Shown one piece after another: positions 35,446 through 43,386 of a DNA stretch of 64,000 bases (its first letter is position 1; each line of letters starts with the position of its first letter). Location of the stretch: the NCBI GenBank assembly GCA_015064685.1, contig SVRT01000010.1, positions 39,889 through 103,888 of the forward strand. Direction: 5' to 3'. The stretch comes from Oscillospiraceae bacterium (GTDB taxonomy: Bacteria > Bacillota > Clostridia > Oscillospirales > CAG-272). The position numbers and the translations under genes are program-made. Below the pieces are notes generated by a model. That model had not been told where the DNA came from. It saw nothing but the letters and a program-made list of their open reading frames with translations, and made no database searches.

Positions 35446-37272
35446 TTATTTTTCTTTGTTGAAATAATCAGCTACGGCACGGGCGTCCCTTTCGCTTATT
35501 CCCTTTGTCGATTTCAGCTGATCAAAGGTTGCGTTTTTGACTCCCGTGTAGCCACCAAAGGCTTTGAGCAGGATCTTTGCCTTCGCATCTCCAATTCCGC
35601 TGATCTTGGTAAGTGAGGACTTGGTGAGCGTTTTGCTCTTTGCGCTGCTCATTTTGGATACCGTGAATCTATGCACCTCTTCCTGTATCTTATAGATGAA
35701 GACGAAGAGTGCGTTTTCCTTTGCTATGCTTATCTCCTCGGTGTCGGTACAGAGTGCGCGGGTCTTATGAAAATCGTCCTTTACCATTCCGAATACCGGC
35801 ACGTCTATGCTAAGCTCATCCATAAGCCCACGGACGACAGAGACGTGTCCGCGACCGCCATCGAGGAGGATGAGGTCGGGGATCTCGGAAAATGATCCTT
35901 CTGGGTCCTCAAGGTGAGAGAAGCGTCTTGCGAGAGTCTCGCGCATGCTTTGGTAGTCGTCTGTGCCGTCGGTAACCGTCTTTATTTTGAAGCTTCGATA
36001 GTCGGAGCGCTTGAATTTCGTTCCGTCGGTCACTATCATTCCCGCGGTAATATGCTCGTGTCCGAGGTTTGAGATGTCGTACGCCTCTATCCTTTCGGGA
36101 TAGGTCTCGAGTTTTAAAAGCTCTGCTAAGCGAAGGAGTATCTTTTCGTCCTTCTCGGCTTCGTTTCTGTAATTTTTCGCCCTTTCGGACGCGTTGTCGC
36201 GTACCATATCGCAGAGTGTTTTCATCTCTCCGCGCTCGGGGGTGCGGATATTGATCTTTCTCTCAGCAAGTCCCGAAAGATATTCGCTGACAAGCTCCCT
36301 GTCCTCGTCCTCAAGGTCGAAGGACAAAAGTATGCTTTTAGGAATATATTCACGTACTCTGTAAAGCTCACAGATAAACGCGGTGATATTCTTTTCGTCG
36401 ACTATTCGGTCTGCACCGAAAACGTACTCGCTCTTGTCACTCACCGCTCCGTCGCGGATATAGAATACGGATATGCAGGAGCAGACATCGTCGTTATATA
36501 GTGCAATTATGTCATGTTCTGTTCCCGGGGCGGCTACGACCTTCTGCTTCTGTCCGAGACGGTCGAGCGCGGCTAAAGTGTCTCTGTATTTTGCTGCGGC
36601 TTCAAATCTTTCATTCTCTGCCGCGTCATACATTTTTTCAGTTAATTCATTCTTTACCGTTGCGGTATTTCCGCGTAGGACATCGGATGCGAACTTTATC
36701 TTTTCCGCATACTCCTCTCCGGTGACGTTGCCCGTACACACGCCGCAGCACTTTTTAAGCTGATAGTAAAGGCATGGGCGTTCCTTGCCGATATCCTTTG
36801 GAAATTTTCTTGTGCAAGTCGGCAGACCGAGGACTGCGGAGAGTGTATTTATGACAGAAAAAACGGTTGAGGTTCCCGAATAAGGTCCAAAATACTTTCC
36901 TCCGTCGTTCTGCCTTTTTCTCGTCATAACGAGACGGGGGTATTCCTCGTCGGTTATCTTTATATAAGGATATGATTTTGCATCCTTTAAGCGGATATTG
37001 TATTTGGGAGAATACTGCTTTATCAGGGTATTCTCAAGCGAGAGCGCCTCAATCTCTGTATCGCAGACATAATAGTCGAAATCCCTTACCTGACGCACCA
37101 TATTCGCCGTTTTCACATTTTTCTCGCTATTCTGGAAATACTGCGAAACACGGCTCTTTAGCTTTCTTGATTTTCCTACGTAAATAACGCTTCCCGCCGC
37201 GTTCTTCATTATATAGACACCGGGGCGCAGAGGCAGAGTATTGGCTTTTTCAAGTAATGCTTTGATATCCAT
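35446..37272 (-). CDS. uvrC: Excinuclease ABC subunit UvrC
   Basis: 608-residue UvrC, the dual-incision nuclease of nucleotide-excision repair. GIY-YIG domain at the N-terminus (RPGVYIMKNA and VIYVGKSRKLKSR), a cysteine-bearing CxxxCxGxC-type segment (KCCGVCTGNV near residue 175), a UVR motif, the RNase H-like 3'-terminal nuclease region (EAYDISNLGHEHITAGMIV near 396), and the helix-hairpin-helix end (ISGIGDAKAKILLKAFGG). The start has AGGAGG. With uvrB-uvrA nearby, the whole UvrABC set is in this window. Confidence 0.97.
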   Translation of the reverse strand: MDIKALLEKANTLPLRPGVYIMKNAAGSVIYVGKSRKLKSRVSQYFQNSEKNVKTANMVRQVRDFDYYVCDTEIEALSLENTLIKQYSPKYNIRLKDAKSYPYIKITDEEYPRLVMTRKRQNDGGKYFGPYSGTSTVFSVINTLSAVLGLPTCTRKFPKDIGKERPCLYYQLKKCCGVCTGNVTGEEYAEKIKFASDVLRGNTATVKNELTEKMYDAAENERFEAAAKYRDTLAALDRLGQKQKVVAAPGTEHDIIALYNDDVCSCISVFYIRDGAVSDKSEYVFGADRIVDEKNITAFICELYRVREYIPKSILLSFDLEDEDRELVSEYLSGLAERKINIRTPERGEMKTLCDMVRDNASERAKNYRNEAEKDEKILLRLAELLKLETYPERIEAYDISNLGHEHITAGMIVTDGTKFKRSDYRSFKIKTVTDGTDDYQSMRETLARRFSHLEDPEGSFSEIPDLILLDGGRGHVSVVRGLMDELSIDVPVFGMVKDDFHKTRALCTDTEEISIAKENALFVFIYKIQEEVHRFTVSKMSSAKSKTLTKSSLTKISGIGDAKAKILLKAFGGYTGVKNATFDQLKSTKGISERDARAVADYFNKEK

Positions 37273-37301
37273 TTCTACCTCCTGTACGTTTATTTTTTCA
37301 T

Positions 37302-37344
37302 AAAAAAACGGGGCTGATGCTTTAATGATCTGCCCCGATTTTTA
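37302..37344 (-). terminator. Terminator after the HPr gene
   Basis: The stem CGGGGC(A)GAT / ATC(A)GCCCCG with a loop of about nine bases is followed by TTTTTTT on the minus strand. It starts just after the HPr stop. Confidence 0.85.
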
Positions 37345-37608
37345 TTATTCATTAAATCCCGAATTGATGAGTGAAACGAGACCGTCTATTGCCGCGTCTT
37401 CATCCTGACCCTCTGCCGAAAGCTTTACGGTCATTCCCTTTGCTATTCCAAGTGAAAGCACTCCGAGAAGGCTCTTTGCGTTTACCTTGCGGTCATCCTT
37501 TTCAATAAGGATCGTGCTTTTATAGAAATTTGCCTTCTGAATGAAGAAGGTAGCGGGACGTGCGTGAAGTCCGCTTGAATTTGTGATCATAATCTCGCAT
37601 GTTTTCAT
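37345..37608 (-). CDS. ptsH: Phosphocarrier protein HPr
   Basis: 87-residue HPr of the phosphoenolpyruvate sugar phosphotransferase system. The catalytic His15 lies in SSGLHARPAT and the regulatory Ser46 in NAKSLLGVL, so it can take part both in sugar uptake and in CcpA-type catabolite control; His15 excludes the Crh paralogue. Its own promoter and terminator make it a single-gene unit before uvrC. Enzyme I and HPr kinase are not in the window. Confidence 0.95.
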   Translation of the reverse strand: MKTCEIMITNSSGLHARPATFFIQKANFYKSTILIEKDDRKVNAKSLLGVLSLGIAKGMTVKLSAEGQDEDAAIDGLVSLINSGFNE

Positions 37609-37664
37609 ATAATTACCTCAATTTATATCTTTGTTTCTTTATAGCGCATTTTCGGTTATAATTA

Positions 37665-37693
37665 AGTATAGCAGAAAATCAATGTAAAATCAA
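37665..37693 (-). promoter_or_regulatory. Sigma-A promoter for HPr
   Basis: Minus-strand TTGATT (37693-37688), a 17-base spacer ending in TGC, and TATACT (37670-37665). Confidence 0.65.
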
Positions 37694-37788
37694 GGGGCAA
37701 TAATTATACATTTTTCACTACATTTACACGCGATTTTGTTGCAATTTGCACAACAAACTACTCTTTTATGAAATAATCATACTATCTC

Positions 37789-38310
37789 TTACTGTAGTTC
37801 GAACATTATTTCTTCGACGGTTAAAGTGAAGACTGTTTTTTCCGTATAAACTTCTATGGTGCTTCCAACCGAAATATTCATATCCTCGACAGAATAATAA
37901 TTTCCGTTCTTTGCCTTTACCGCATTTGACGCAAGCCTAAGGGTTCCCTTAAAAGAAGCGGTAAGATACGAACTGCTCATAGTCTTTCCCGTTTCCGCTT
38001 CTCCGCCATCCGCTACATACTTATATACGGTATTTTTACCATCGTCGGGAACATCGTAAAGATATCCGAGGAGAATATCATTGTCTACACAATAAACTGC
38101 ATCCCCATCCTTTAAATATTTCAAAAGGCTCTCGTACTCAGAGTCGCATCTGAAGGACACTATGTACTTACTATGTTTGTTTGATGAACTGTTGCTCACT
38201 TCGGAATAGATCTTATATACTGCAGTGGCGATCAAGGCAAGCACCAGCAGAATTATGATAACGTCTATGACATTAATTCTTACTTTTGTTTTTTTTGTCA
38301 CGTTGCTCAT
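37789..38310 (-). CDS. DUF4330-like membrane-anchored protein (second of a pair)
   Basis: 173-residue protein with a short basic N-terminus, one membrane helix (about residues 15-36, INVIDVIIILLVLALIATAVYK), then an extracytoplasmic beta-rich domain of about 130 residues ending in FTLTVEEIMFELQ. The pattern resembles DUF4330 proteins, which lie in polysaccharide loci of Clostridia. The ATG at 38310 follows GGGAGG; an in-frame start at 38340 lies inside the previous gene without a ribosome site. It begins one base past the stop region of its neighbour, so they are co-translated. Function unknown. Confidence 0.7.
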   Translation of the reverse strand: MSNVTKKTKVRINVIDVIIILLVLALIATAVYKIYSEVSNSSSNKHSKYIVSFRCDSEYESLLKYLKDGDAVYCVDNDILLGYLYDVPDDGKNTVYKYVADGGEAETGKTMSSSYLTASFKGTLRLASNAVKAKNGNYYSVEDMNISVGSTIEVYTEKTVFTLTVEEIMFELQ

Positions 38311-38311
38311 A

Positions 38312-38920
38312 TCATTTTCCTCCCGATTCAGTGATCTCAACTATCGTGGCCTCGCTCATTTCTTTATCCCCGCAACGAAGATTGTGAACACTTCCAACGG
38401 CAATCCGTGTTTCACCTATAGAATATCCCTCTCTGACTCTGTATCTTGCGCTTACCTCAATAGTTACTATAACATTACCCGATACGTCACTATCCTTTTC
38501 AAGTCTGCTCTCGTTTATCTTGCCGAAATACTCGGTGCTACCGTCACTATCCAAATACACCTCTGTTCCTTTGATCGATGCATATTTATTAATGTCCTTA
38601 TCAACTCTGAACGTGATCGTATAGACAATATTCTTGCTGTCGTAATCGTTAGCATAGTGTCTGAAAAGCATATATGACCCCACGACAACACCACACACGA
38701 TAGCGAGTATTAGTATTCCTGCAATAATGTCAATTATCAGCGGAAGTTTCCTTTTCACCTTCACATCGGGACCCATAGCTTTATCCGTGAGTTTTTTGCC
38801 ACCGAACAGATCACTATTATGGGCAGATGCTACTCCGGTATTTGTTTCAAGCTTCTTTTTATCCTCTCGCTTAAGATTGGAATCCCTTTTATCCGGACCG
38901 TATTTTTTTATTTCTGACAT
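38312..38920 (-). CDS. DUF4330-like membrane-anchored protein (first of a pair)
   Basis: 202-residue protein with a charged cytoplasmic N-terminus of about 57 residues, one membrane helix (about 60-85, LIIDIIAGILILAIVCGVVVG), then an extracytoplasmic domain with the same strand pattern as the next gene (VYTITFRVDKDIN versus KYIVSFRCDSEYE; GTEVYLD versus GDAVYCV). The two are therefore probably a diverged tandem duplication. It follows the O-antigen-ligase-like gene by 40 bases. Confidence 0.68.
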   Translation of the reverse strand: MSEIKKYGPDKRDSNLKREDKKKLETNTGVASAHNSDLFGGKKLTDKAMGPDVKVKRKLPLIIDIIAGILILAIVCGVVVGSYMLFRHYANDYDSKNIVYTITFRVDKDINKYASIKGTEVYLDSDGSTEYFGKINESRLEKDSDVSGNVIVTIEVSARYRVREGYSIGETRIAVGSVHNLRCGDKEMSEATIVEITESGGK

Positions 38921-38960
38921 ATTCCTTTCCTTTCACACAGAAGGTTATGATTATTATCTT

Positions 38961-40937
38961 TTATTCGTAAAAGACGAGCTCAACGTCCTTTTCGTTTTCA
39001 ACATTTTCAAATTCTGTTCTTCTGAGTTCATCTCTTTCTTGACCCAGTCTGATGTATCCCATCAGTAATCCAGTGAAAGCCCAGAACAGATAAAGCACTC
39101 TCTCGTCCATCCATATACTGTAAACACATCCTAACAGCATTGCTGCTACCAGCCCGCTGAACAACGAAAGTGCGCGTGCACGAAGTGCCTTTGACCTTTG
39201 ATCAATAAGATATCCGGCACTTCTCTTGAGAAGAAATACCACAAAAATTATGAATGATACCAAGCCAAATATTCCCGACCAACAAAGTATCTCAAGCCAG
39301 AGTGACATCGGATTTTTAGCTCCTACTGAGCTTGCGCTTGCGTAATGTGGAAATACAGACAAAAACGCATGCTCTCCTGCACCGATACCACTATGATTTC
39401 CATCACCTATCATTGCCAAAACGTCACTAATTACACTTGGGTGCATATCCGAATCCACAATTCTCGCAGGCATATATTCAAAAATAATCTCAAATACATC
39501 CGGCCAGTTCAGATAAGTGATAGCGTACGGATACAAAATTGCGGCAATACTTATCGGGATAGCGGCGAAAACCGCTGCTGTCAACGTTTTATGGCTGTAT
39601 ATAAGCCAATAAACAAGACATTCGATAAGCAAAGCAATCATTATTTCATAATGACTTCGCATCCAGGCGGTGATAATTGCAAGCACGCAACATGATAAGA
39701 TCAAAGCTATTCTTCTTGCACTCCTCTGCCTTGATAAATACGCAAACAACATCGGGAACATCAATACCGCAAAGATACCGAATATTATTCCGTTATCCTC
39801 AAGATAAAGTATTTTTTCCTCCGCCAAATGAGATATATGCGGATTCACACTATCCATAATTCTGTTTGACAGACCGTAATAAACGCTTTCCCATATTCCC
39901 ATAATACACAAGGCAATAAACGAATAAGTCAATGCTTTGAAGGCTGCGGAAAGCAACTTTTCTGAGTTGACGAGGTTATAAGTAAGGAAAAATCCACCAA
40001 GGATGACTACTATTACGTACAAAGAGTCGAGCAATATTTCCACGCAACAATGTGAAAACAGAACTCCTGTTACAATAAATCCGCAAAACAAGATCACCAT
40101 GCTGATCTCAGGAGAGAGGGACAGTCCCCTTCTTCTTTGGAAGACCTTACAAAAATACGATATCGATGTAACGACAATCATCACAAGAAGCAGAGACCTT
40201 GAATTCTCGAAATACTGCAAGAACGGTGTGAGTGCCAGCGTAATTATTACACCTGATTCGGGACTTGAGAACACGAGAAACAGGGCAAAAACACAAATCA
40301 TTGCAATTGGGACATACAAGGGATCCGAGAAGTATGAGAGACAACCAAGTATCATAGCAGCGATTGATGAGGTAAAAGCGTATGCCGTCCCTCCGTACTG
40401 CTTCTTGATCTTGAATTTTTCCTCAGGAATACAAAGAACGTCTATCGCAATTTTGCCCATAATTTTGCTCTTATATATTGCCTCTGCGCCGGACTGCGAC
40501 GAAAACAGCAACGGTATTGAACAAACCGTAATGATTGCGGACGTTATCAATGCTCTCTCACTTATAGCACTCATTCCTCCCGTCATCGCGGGAATAAGGC
40601 TGACAATTGCTGAAGTCATCCCGAAAAATGCAAGAAACACTCCGTATACGTTCAGCTTGAGTGATGAGAAAAAAACTCTCACAAACACAATCGCTCTTGA
40701 CATTGCACTCTTTTCCATAAGAGTTTCAGGATATTTAAGTAAAGTTTTTCCTGCCGTAGCTTTCTTTTGCTTTAGAACATTGGCAAGGAAGCTTCTCTTA
40801 CAAAGTGTATCATTGGAGGAAAGCATATCTCCTACTCTACCACCAACAAAAAACGAATAAATCATAGCGGTAAACCTGTCAACCGCGCTCCACAAAAGAG
40901 AGGGGCGACGTTTACGCTTTATCTTTTTATTTGCCAT
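38961..40937 (-). CDS. O-antigen ligase/polymerase-like membrane protein
   Basis: 658-residue polytopic membrane protein, about 13-14 hydrophobic helices after a basic N-terminus. The region near residue 540 (HSGIGAGEHAFLSVFPHY, then NPMSLWLEILCWSGIFGL) has the loop pattern of the Wzy_C O-antigen ligase domain, whose members polymerise or ligate surface polysaccharide. The N-terminal 170 residues are extra compared with typical ligases. The ATG at 40937 has AAAGGAGG. It follows trmD by 32 bases and precedes two DUF4330-like proteins; together they may make or anchor an exopolymer. Confidence 0.75.
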   Translation of the reverse strand: MANKKIKRKRRPSLLWSAVDRFTAMIYSFFVGGRVGDMLSSNDTLCKRSFLANVLKQKKATAGKTLLKYPETLMEKSAMSRAIVFVRVFFSSLKLNVYGVFLAFFGMTSAIVSLIPAMTGGMSAISERALITSAIITVCSIPLLFSSQSGAEAIYKSKIMGKIAIDVLCIPEEKFKIKKQYGGTAYAFTSSIAAMILGCLSYFSDPLYVPIAMICVFALFLVFSSPESGVIITLALTPFLQYFENSRSLLLVMIVVTSISYFCKVFQRRRGLSLSPEISMVILFCGFIVTGVLFSHCCVEILLDSLYVIVVILGGFFLTYNLVNSEKLLSAAFKALTYSFIALCIMGIWESVYYGLSNRIMDSVNPHISHLAEEKILYLEDNGIIFGIFAVLMFPMLFAYLSRQRSARRIALILSCCVLAIITAWMRSHYEIMIALLIECLVYWLIYSHKTLTAAVFAAIPISIAAILYPYAITYLNWPDVFEIIFEYMPARIVDSDMHPSVISDVLAMIGDGNHSGIGAGEHAFLSVFPHYASASSVGAKNPMSLWLEILCWSGIFGLVSFIIFVVFLLKRSAGYLIDQRSKALRARALSLFSGLVAAMLLGCVYSIWMDERVLYLFWAFTGLLMGYIRLGQERDELRRTEFENVENEKDVELVFYE

Positions 40938-40969
40938 GCTTCCTCCTTTCCGTGACCGTGTCACAGAAA

Positions 40970-41668
40970 TCATTTTTCAAGAAGATCGGGGCGATTGCGC
41001 TCAGTTAGCTCTCGCGCGCTTTCCTCTCTCCATTTATCAATGTTTGCGTGGTGTCCCGAGATAAGAACGTCGGGTACCTTCACGCCGTGAAATTCATAAG
41101 GCCTTGTATACTGCGGATATTCGAGCATACCCGAGGATATGCTCTCCTTTTCGTAGCACTCGGGGTCGGACAGGACTCCCGGCAAAAGCCTTGACACACA
41201 ATCGACGAGAATTGCGGCGGGCACCTCTCCGCCCGTAAGCACGAAATCTCCGATAGAGACCTCCTCGTCCACTATTTCATCGATTATGCGTCTGTCCACT
41301 CCCTCATAGTGTCCGCAGAGGATGATGATATTATCATATTTTGAAAGCTCCTCCGCCTTCTTTTGATTGAGGACCTTTCCTGCCGGTGACATGTATATCA
41401 CGCGGCGCATCTCGGGCTCAAAGCCTGCGCTTTTCTGATCCTCAAGGATGGCTGAATAGCAATTGTAGATCGGGGGAGCCATCATAAGCATTCCCTTTCC
41501 GCCGCCGTACGGTGTGTCGTCGACCCTGCGGTGCTTATCCTCAGAATAATCCCTTATATTGTATAGGTTTATCTCAACAGCTCCGCTCTTCTGCGCTCTG
41601 CCGATTATGCTCTCTCCGAGAATGTTATTGACCATATCCGGAAAAAGCGTCATTATATCAAATCTCAT
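40970..41668 (-). CDS. trmD: tRNA (guanine-37-N1)-methyltransferase
   Basis: 232-residue TrmD, which methylates G37 next to the anticodon to prevent frameshifting. The knotted SPOUT fold is evident: MRFDIMTLFPDMV at the start, DDTPYGGGKGMLMM near residue 52, GHYEGVDRRIIDE near 118, and SIGDFVLTGGE near 137. It follows rimM by 16 bases, the common pairing; the usual rplS does not follow. Confidence 0.97.
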   Translation of the reverse strand: MRFDIMTLFPDMVNNILGESIIGRAQKSGAVEINLYNIRDYSEDKHRRVDDTPYGGGKGMLMMAPPIYNCYSAILEDQKSAGFEPEMRRVIYMSPAGKVLNQKKAEELSKYDNIIILCGHYEGVDRRIIDEIVDEEVSIGDFVLTGGEVPAAILVDCVSRLLPGVLSDPECYEKESISSGMLEYPQYTRPYEFHGVKVPDVLISGHHANIDKWREESARELTERNRPDLLEK

Positions 41669-41684
41669 TTTCCCCTCTTATACT

Positions 41685-42200
41685 TCAGTCGTCCGACAAA
41701 AGTCCCGGGATAGTCTTTACGAATATTCCCTTGTCAAGATCGACGGCTTTAACGAATTCCTCGACCGCGGGCATCATTCTCTCGCCATTCTCGGTCTTTA
41801 CGACGTATATATCCGATGCGCCTCTGTTTATGACGTCGGTAACACGTCCGTACACCTTGCCGCTCTCGTGATCTATCACATCGAGTCCTATGAGGTCTAC
41901 GATGAAGTAATCGCCCTCCTCAAGATGAAAATCGTCTCTTGACGCATAGAGCGTTTTACCCTTCAGCGCCATCGCCTTATCCATATCGTCAACTCCCTCG
42001 AGCGTTGCAAGAACGAAGCTTTTGAATATTGACGTGTGGAGTACTTTTATCTCCTTATACGCGCCCGCTTCCTTCAGAAAAACTCTTTTGAGGTCTGCAA
42101 GCACTCTCGGGCTATCGCAGAGCGACTCAAGCTTGACGTCTCCGCGCACGCCGTGTGTATTTATTATCTGTGCACATTCAAGGTACTGTTTCTTTTCCAT
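41685..42200 (-). CDS. rimM: 16S rRNA processing protein RimM
   Basis: 171-residue RimM, a 30S maturation factor that binds S19. The N-terminal beta-barrel (INTHGVRGDVKLES) is followed by a PRC-barrel (YFIVDLIGLDVIDHESGKVYGRV) and a MMPAVEEFVKAVDLDKGIF ending. It is the first gene after a consensus promoter; the usual upstream rpsP and KH-domain gene are absent, replaced by the divergent yajC. Confidence 0.95.
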   Translation of the reverse strand: MEKKQYLECAQIINTHGVRGDVKLESLCDSPRVLADLKRVFLKEAGAYKEIKVLHTSIFKSFVLATLEGVDDMDKAMALKGKTLYASRDDFHLEEGDYFIVDLIGLDVIDHESGKVYGRVTDVINRGASDIYVVKTENGERMMPAVEEFVKAVDLDKGIFVKTIPGLLSDD

Positions 42201-42250
42201 ATCTGCTCTCTTTACTGTTTAATCCTTACTTTACATTATTATACAGAGTA

Positions 42251-42279
42251 ATTATATCACACCGCTTTTGAAATTGCAA
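42251..42279 (-). promoter_or_regulatory. Sigma-A promoter for rimM-trmD
   Basis: Minus-strand TTGCAA (42279-42274), a 17-base spacer ending in TGA, and TATAAT (42256-42251). The rest of the 241-base gap to yajC is AT-rich; a convincing yajC promoter was not found (only a GGATAAT at 42403-42409). Confidence 0.8.
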
Positions 42280-42441
42280 CAGATTAGCCGAATTTTTTAA
42301 AATTTTAGTATTTATCAGATGTTTATTGGGGAAAAATAGCATCAAAACAAAAAGTTTACAAATAATTAATTGAATTTTCGGTCAATTACAAGTACAATGT
42401 ATAGGATAATTTAACTTTTTCCAAAGAAAGGGCTAATTAAA

Positions 42442-42768
42442 ATGAACAATGTTGCAATGATTCTTACAGCAAATCCCGGCGCAGACCTTCTCTCCCTTCT
42501 CCCTATGCTCCTTATTATCGGTGTTATGATCATTTTTATGGTCATCAGCTCCCGTAAGCAGAAAAAGCAGGATCAGGAGATCGCCAATATGAGAAACAAC
42601 CTCAGCGTTGGTGACGAGATCACTACCATTGGCGGTATCATCGGTAAGGTAGTAAGCATTAAGGAAGAGACCTGCGTTATCGAGACAAGCCGCGACGGCA
42701 CTAAGATCCGCATTCTTAAGAGTGCTGTAAGCCACGTTGACGTTAAGGCTGAGGACTCTATCGACTGA
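42442..42768 (+). CDS. yajC: Preprotein translocase subunit YajC
   Basis: 108-residue YajC, the small membrane partner of the SecDF part of protein export. One membrane helix (about residues 18-38, LLPMLLIIGVMIIFMVI) is followed by the family motif RKQKKQDQEIANMRNNLSVG and a cytoplasmic beta domain (GDEITTIGGIIGKVVSI). secD and secF are not adjacent. AAAGGG precedes the start. Confidence 0.93.
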   Translation: MNNVAMILTANPGADLLSLLPMLLIIGVMIIFMVISSRKQKKQDQEIANMRNNLSVGDEITTIGGIIGKVVSIKEETCVIETSRDGTKIRILKSAVSHVDVKAEDSID

Positions 42769-42785
42769 TAGCTGCAAAACGTAAT

Positions 42786-42841
42786 AAAAACGCCTCCGCA
42801 TGCATATATTTCTTTACGAAATATGTTATGGAGGCGTTTTT
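42786..42841 (+). terminator. Terminator-like hairpin after yajC whose 3' arm holds the next gene's ribosome site
   Basis: The perfect 12-base inverted repeat AAAAACGCCTCC (42786-42797) / GGAGGCGTTTTT (42830-42841) is followed immediately by ATG. A second 7-base repeat (ATATTTC/GAAATAT) is nested in the loop. GGAGG of the 3' arm is the only ribosome site for the downstream gene. Confidence 0.8.
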
Positions 42842-43342
42842 ATGTATAACGGTCAGATAAAGAAGGGCGGCTTGCCCGCACAAAGAAAAGGCTTTTCTCC
42901 CTCATCGCGCACTCGCTCGGCTGATGATTCCCCTCTTATTAAAACAGTGCTTATCTCTTCTCTGCTCGGTGTTGGGATCGCGGCGGTAGCGGGGATGTTA
43001 CTTTTATTTATTGTTTGCTTTATCGCAACGTCAAGCGAGGATCCTTTATCGCTTATCACTCCCCTATCCCTCATTGCGCTCCTGCCTTCAAACTTTCTCG
43101 GCGGATTTGTTTCCTCAAAGAGGACGGGAGAGTCACCGCTTGCGTGCGGAATCGTCACGGCGGCAATATGGGGAATTATTTCGCTTGTTTTGTCACTTTG
43201 TCTTGTTGGCGTGCAATCCTCAAGCTACGCGCTTTGGCAGAGTCTGTTGCTTCACGCAATATCCGCACTTTTCTGCGTGCTTGGGGCATTTGCGGGATGC
43301 TACAAGCCACAGATAAAGAAAAAAAGAAGATTCGGTCGGTAA
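42842..43342 (+). CDS. TIGR04086/YrzE-like membrane protein
   Basis: 166-residue membrane protein with a basic N-terminus of about 35 residues and four hydrophobic helices (about 36-62, 70-90, 98-122, 132-152), ending in a basic KKKRRFGR tail. Length and pattern match the TIGR04086 (YrzE) family, which also lies beside the yajC homologue in Bacillus. The function is unknown. The ATG at 42842 is set by GGAGG seven bases upstream; an in-frame ATG at 42800 lies inside the hairpin and has no ribosome site. Confidence 0.78.
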   Translation: MYNGQIKKGGLPAQRKGFSPSSRTRSADDSPLIKTVLISSLLGVGIAAVAGMLLLFIVCFIATSSEDPLSLITPLSLIALLPSNFLGGFVSSKRTGESPLACGIVTAAIWGIISLVLSLCLVGVQSSSYALWQSLLLHAISALFCVLGAFAGCYKPQIKKKRRFGR

Positions 43343-43347
43343 ATATT

Positions 43348-43376
43348 AAAGGGCAACCGTGCGGTTGCCCTTTTTT
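43348..43376 (+). terminator. Terminator after the YrzE-like gene
   Basis: The stem AAAGGGCAACCGT / GCGGTTGCCCTTT is followed by TTT on the plus strand. It also lies at the end of the convergent lipoprotein gene. Confidence 0.88.
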
Positions 43377-43386
43377 GTCTGTATGA

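Noticed and set aside
37345..37608. Crh (regulatory HPr paralogue)
   Set aside because: His15 is present in the LHARPAT motif; Crh lacks it.
40003..40860. 285-codon plus-strand open frame opposite the O-antigen-ligase-like gene
   Set aside because: Antisense shadow; no ribosome site and no recognisable protein pattern, while the minus-strand frame is a coherent membrane protein.
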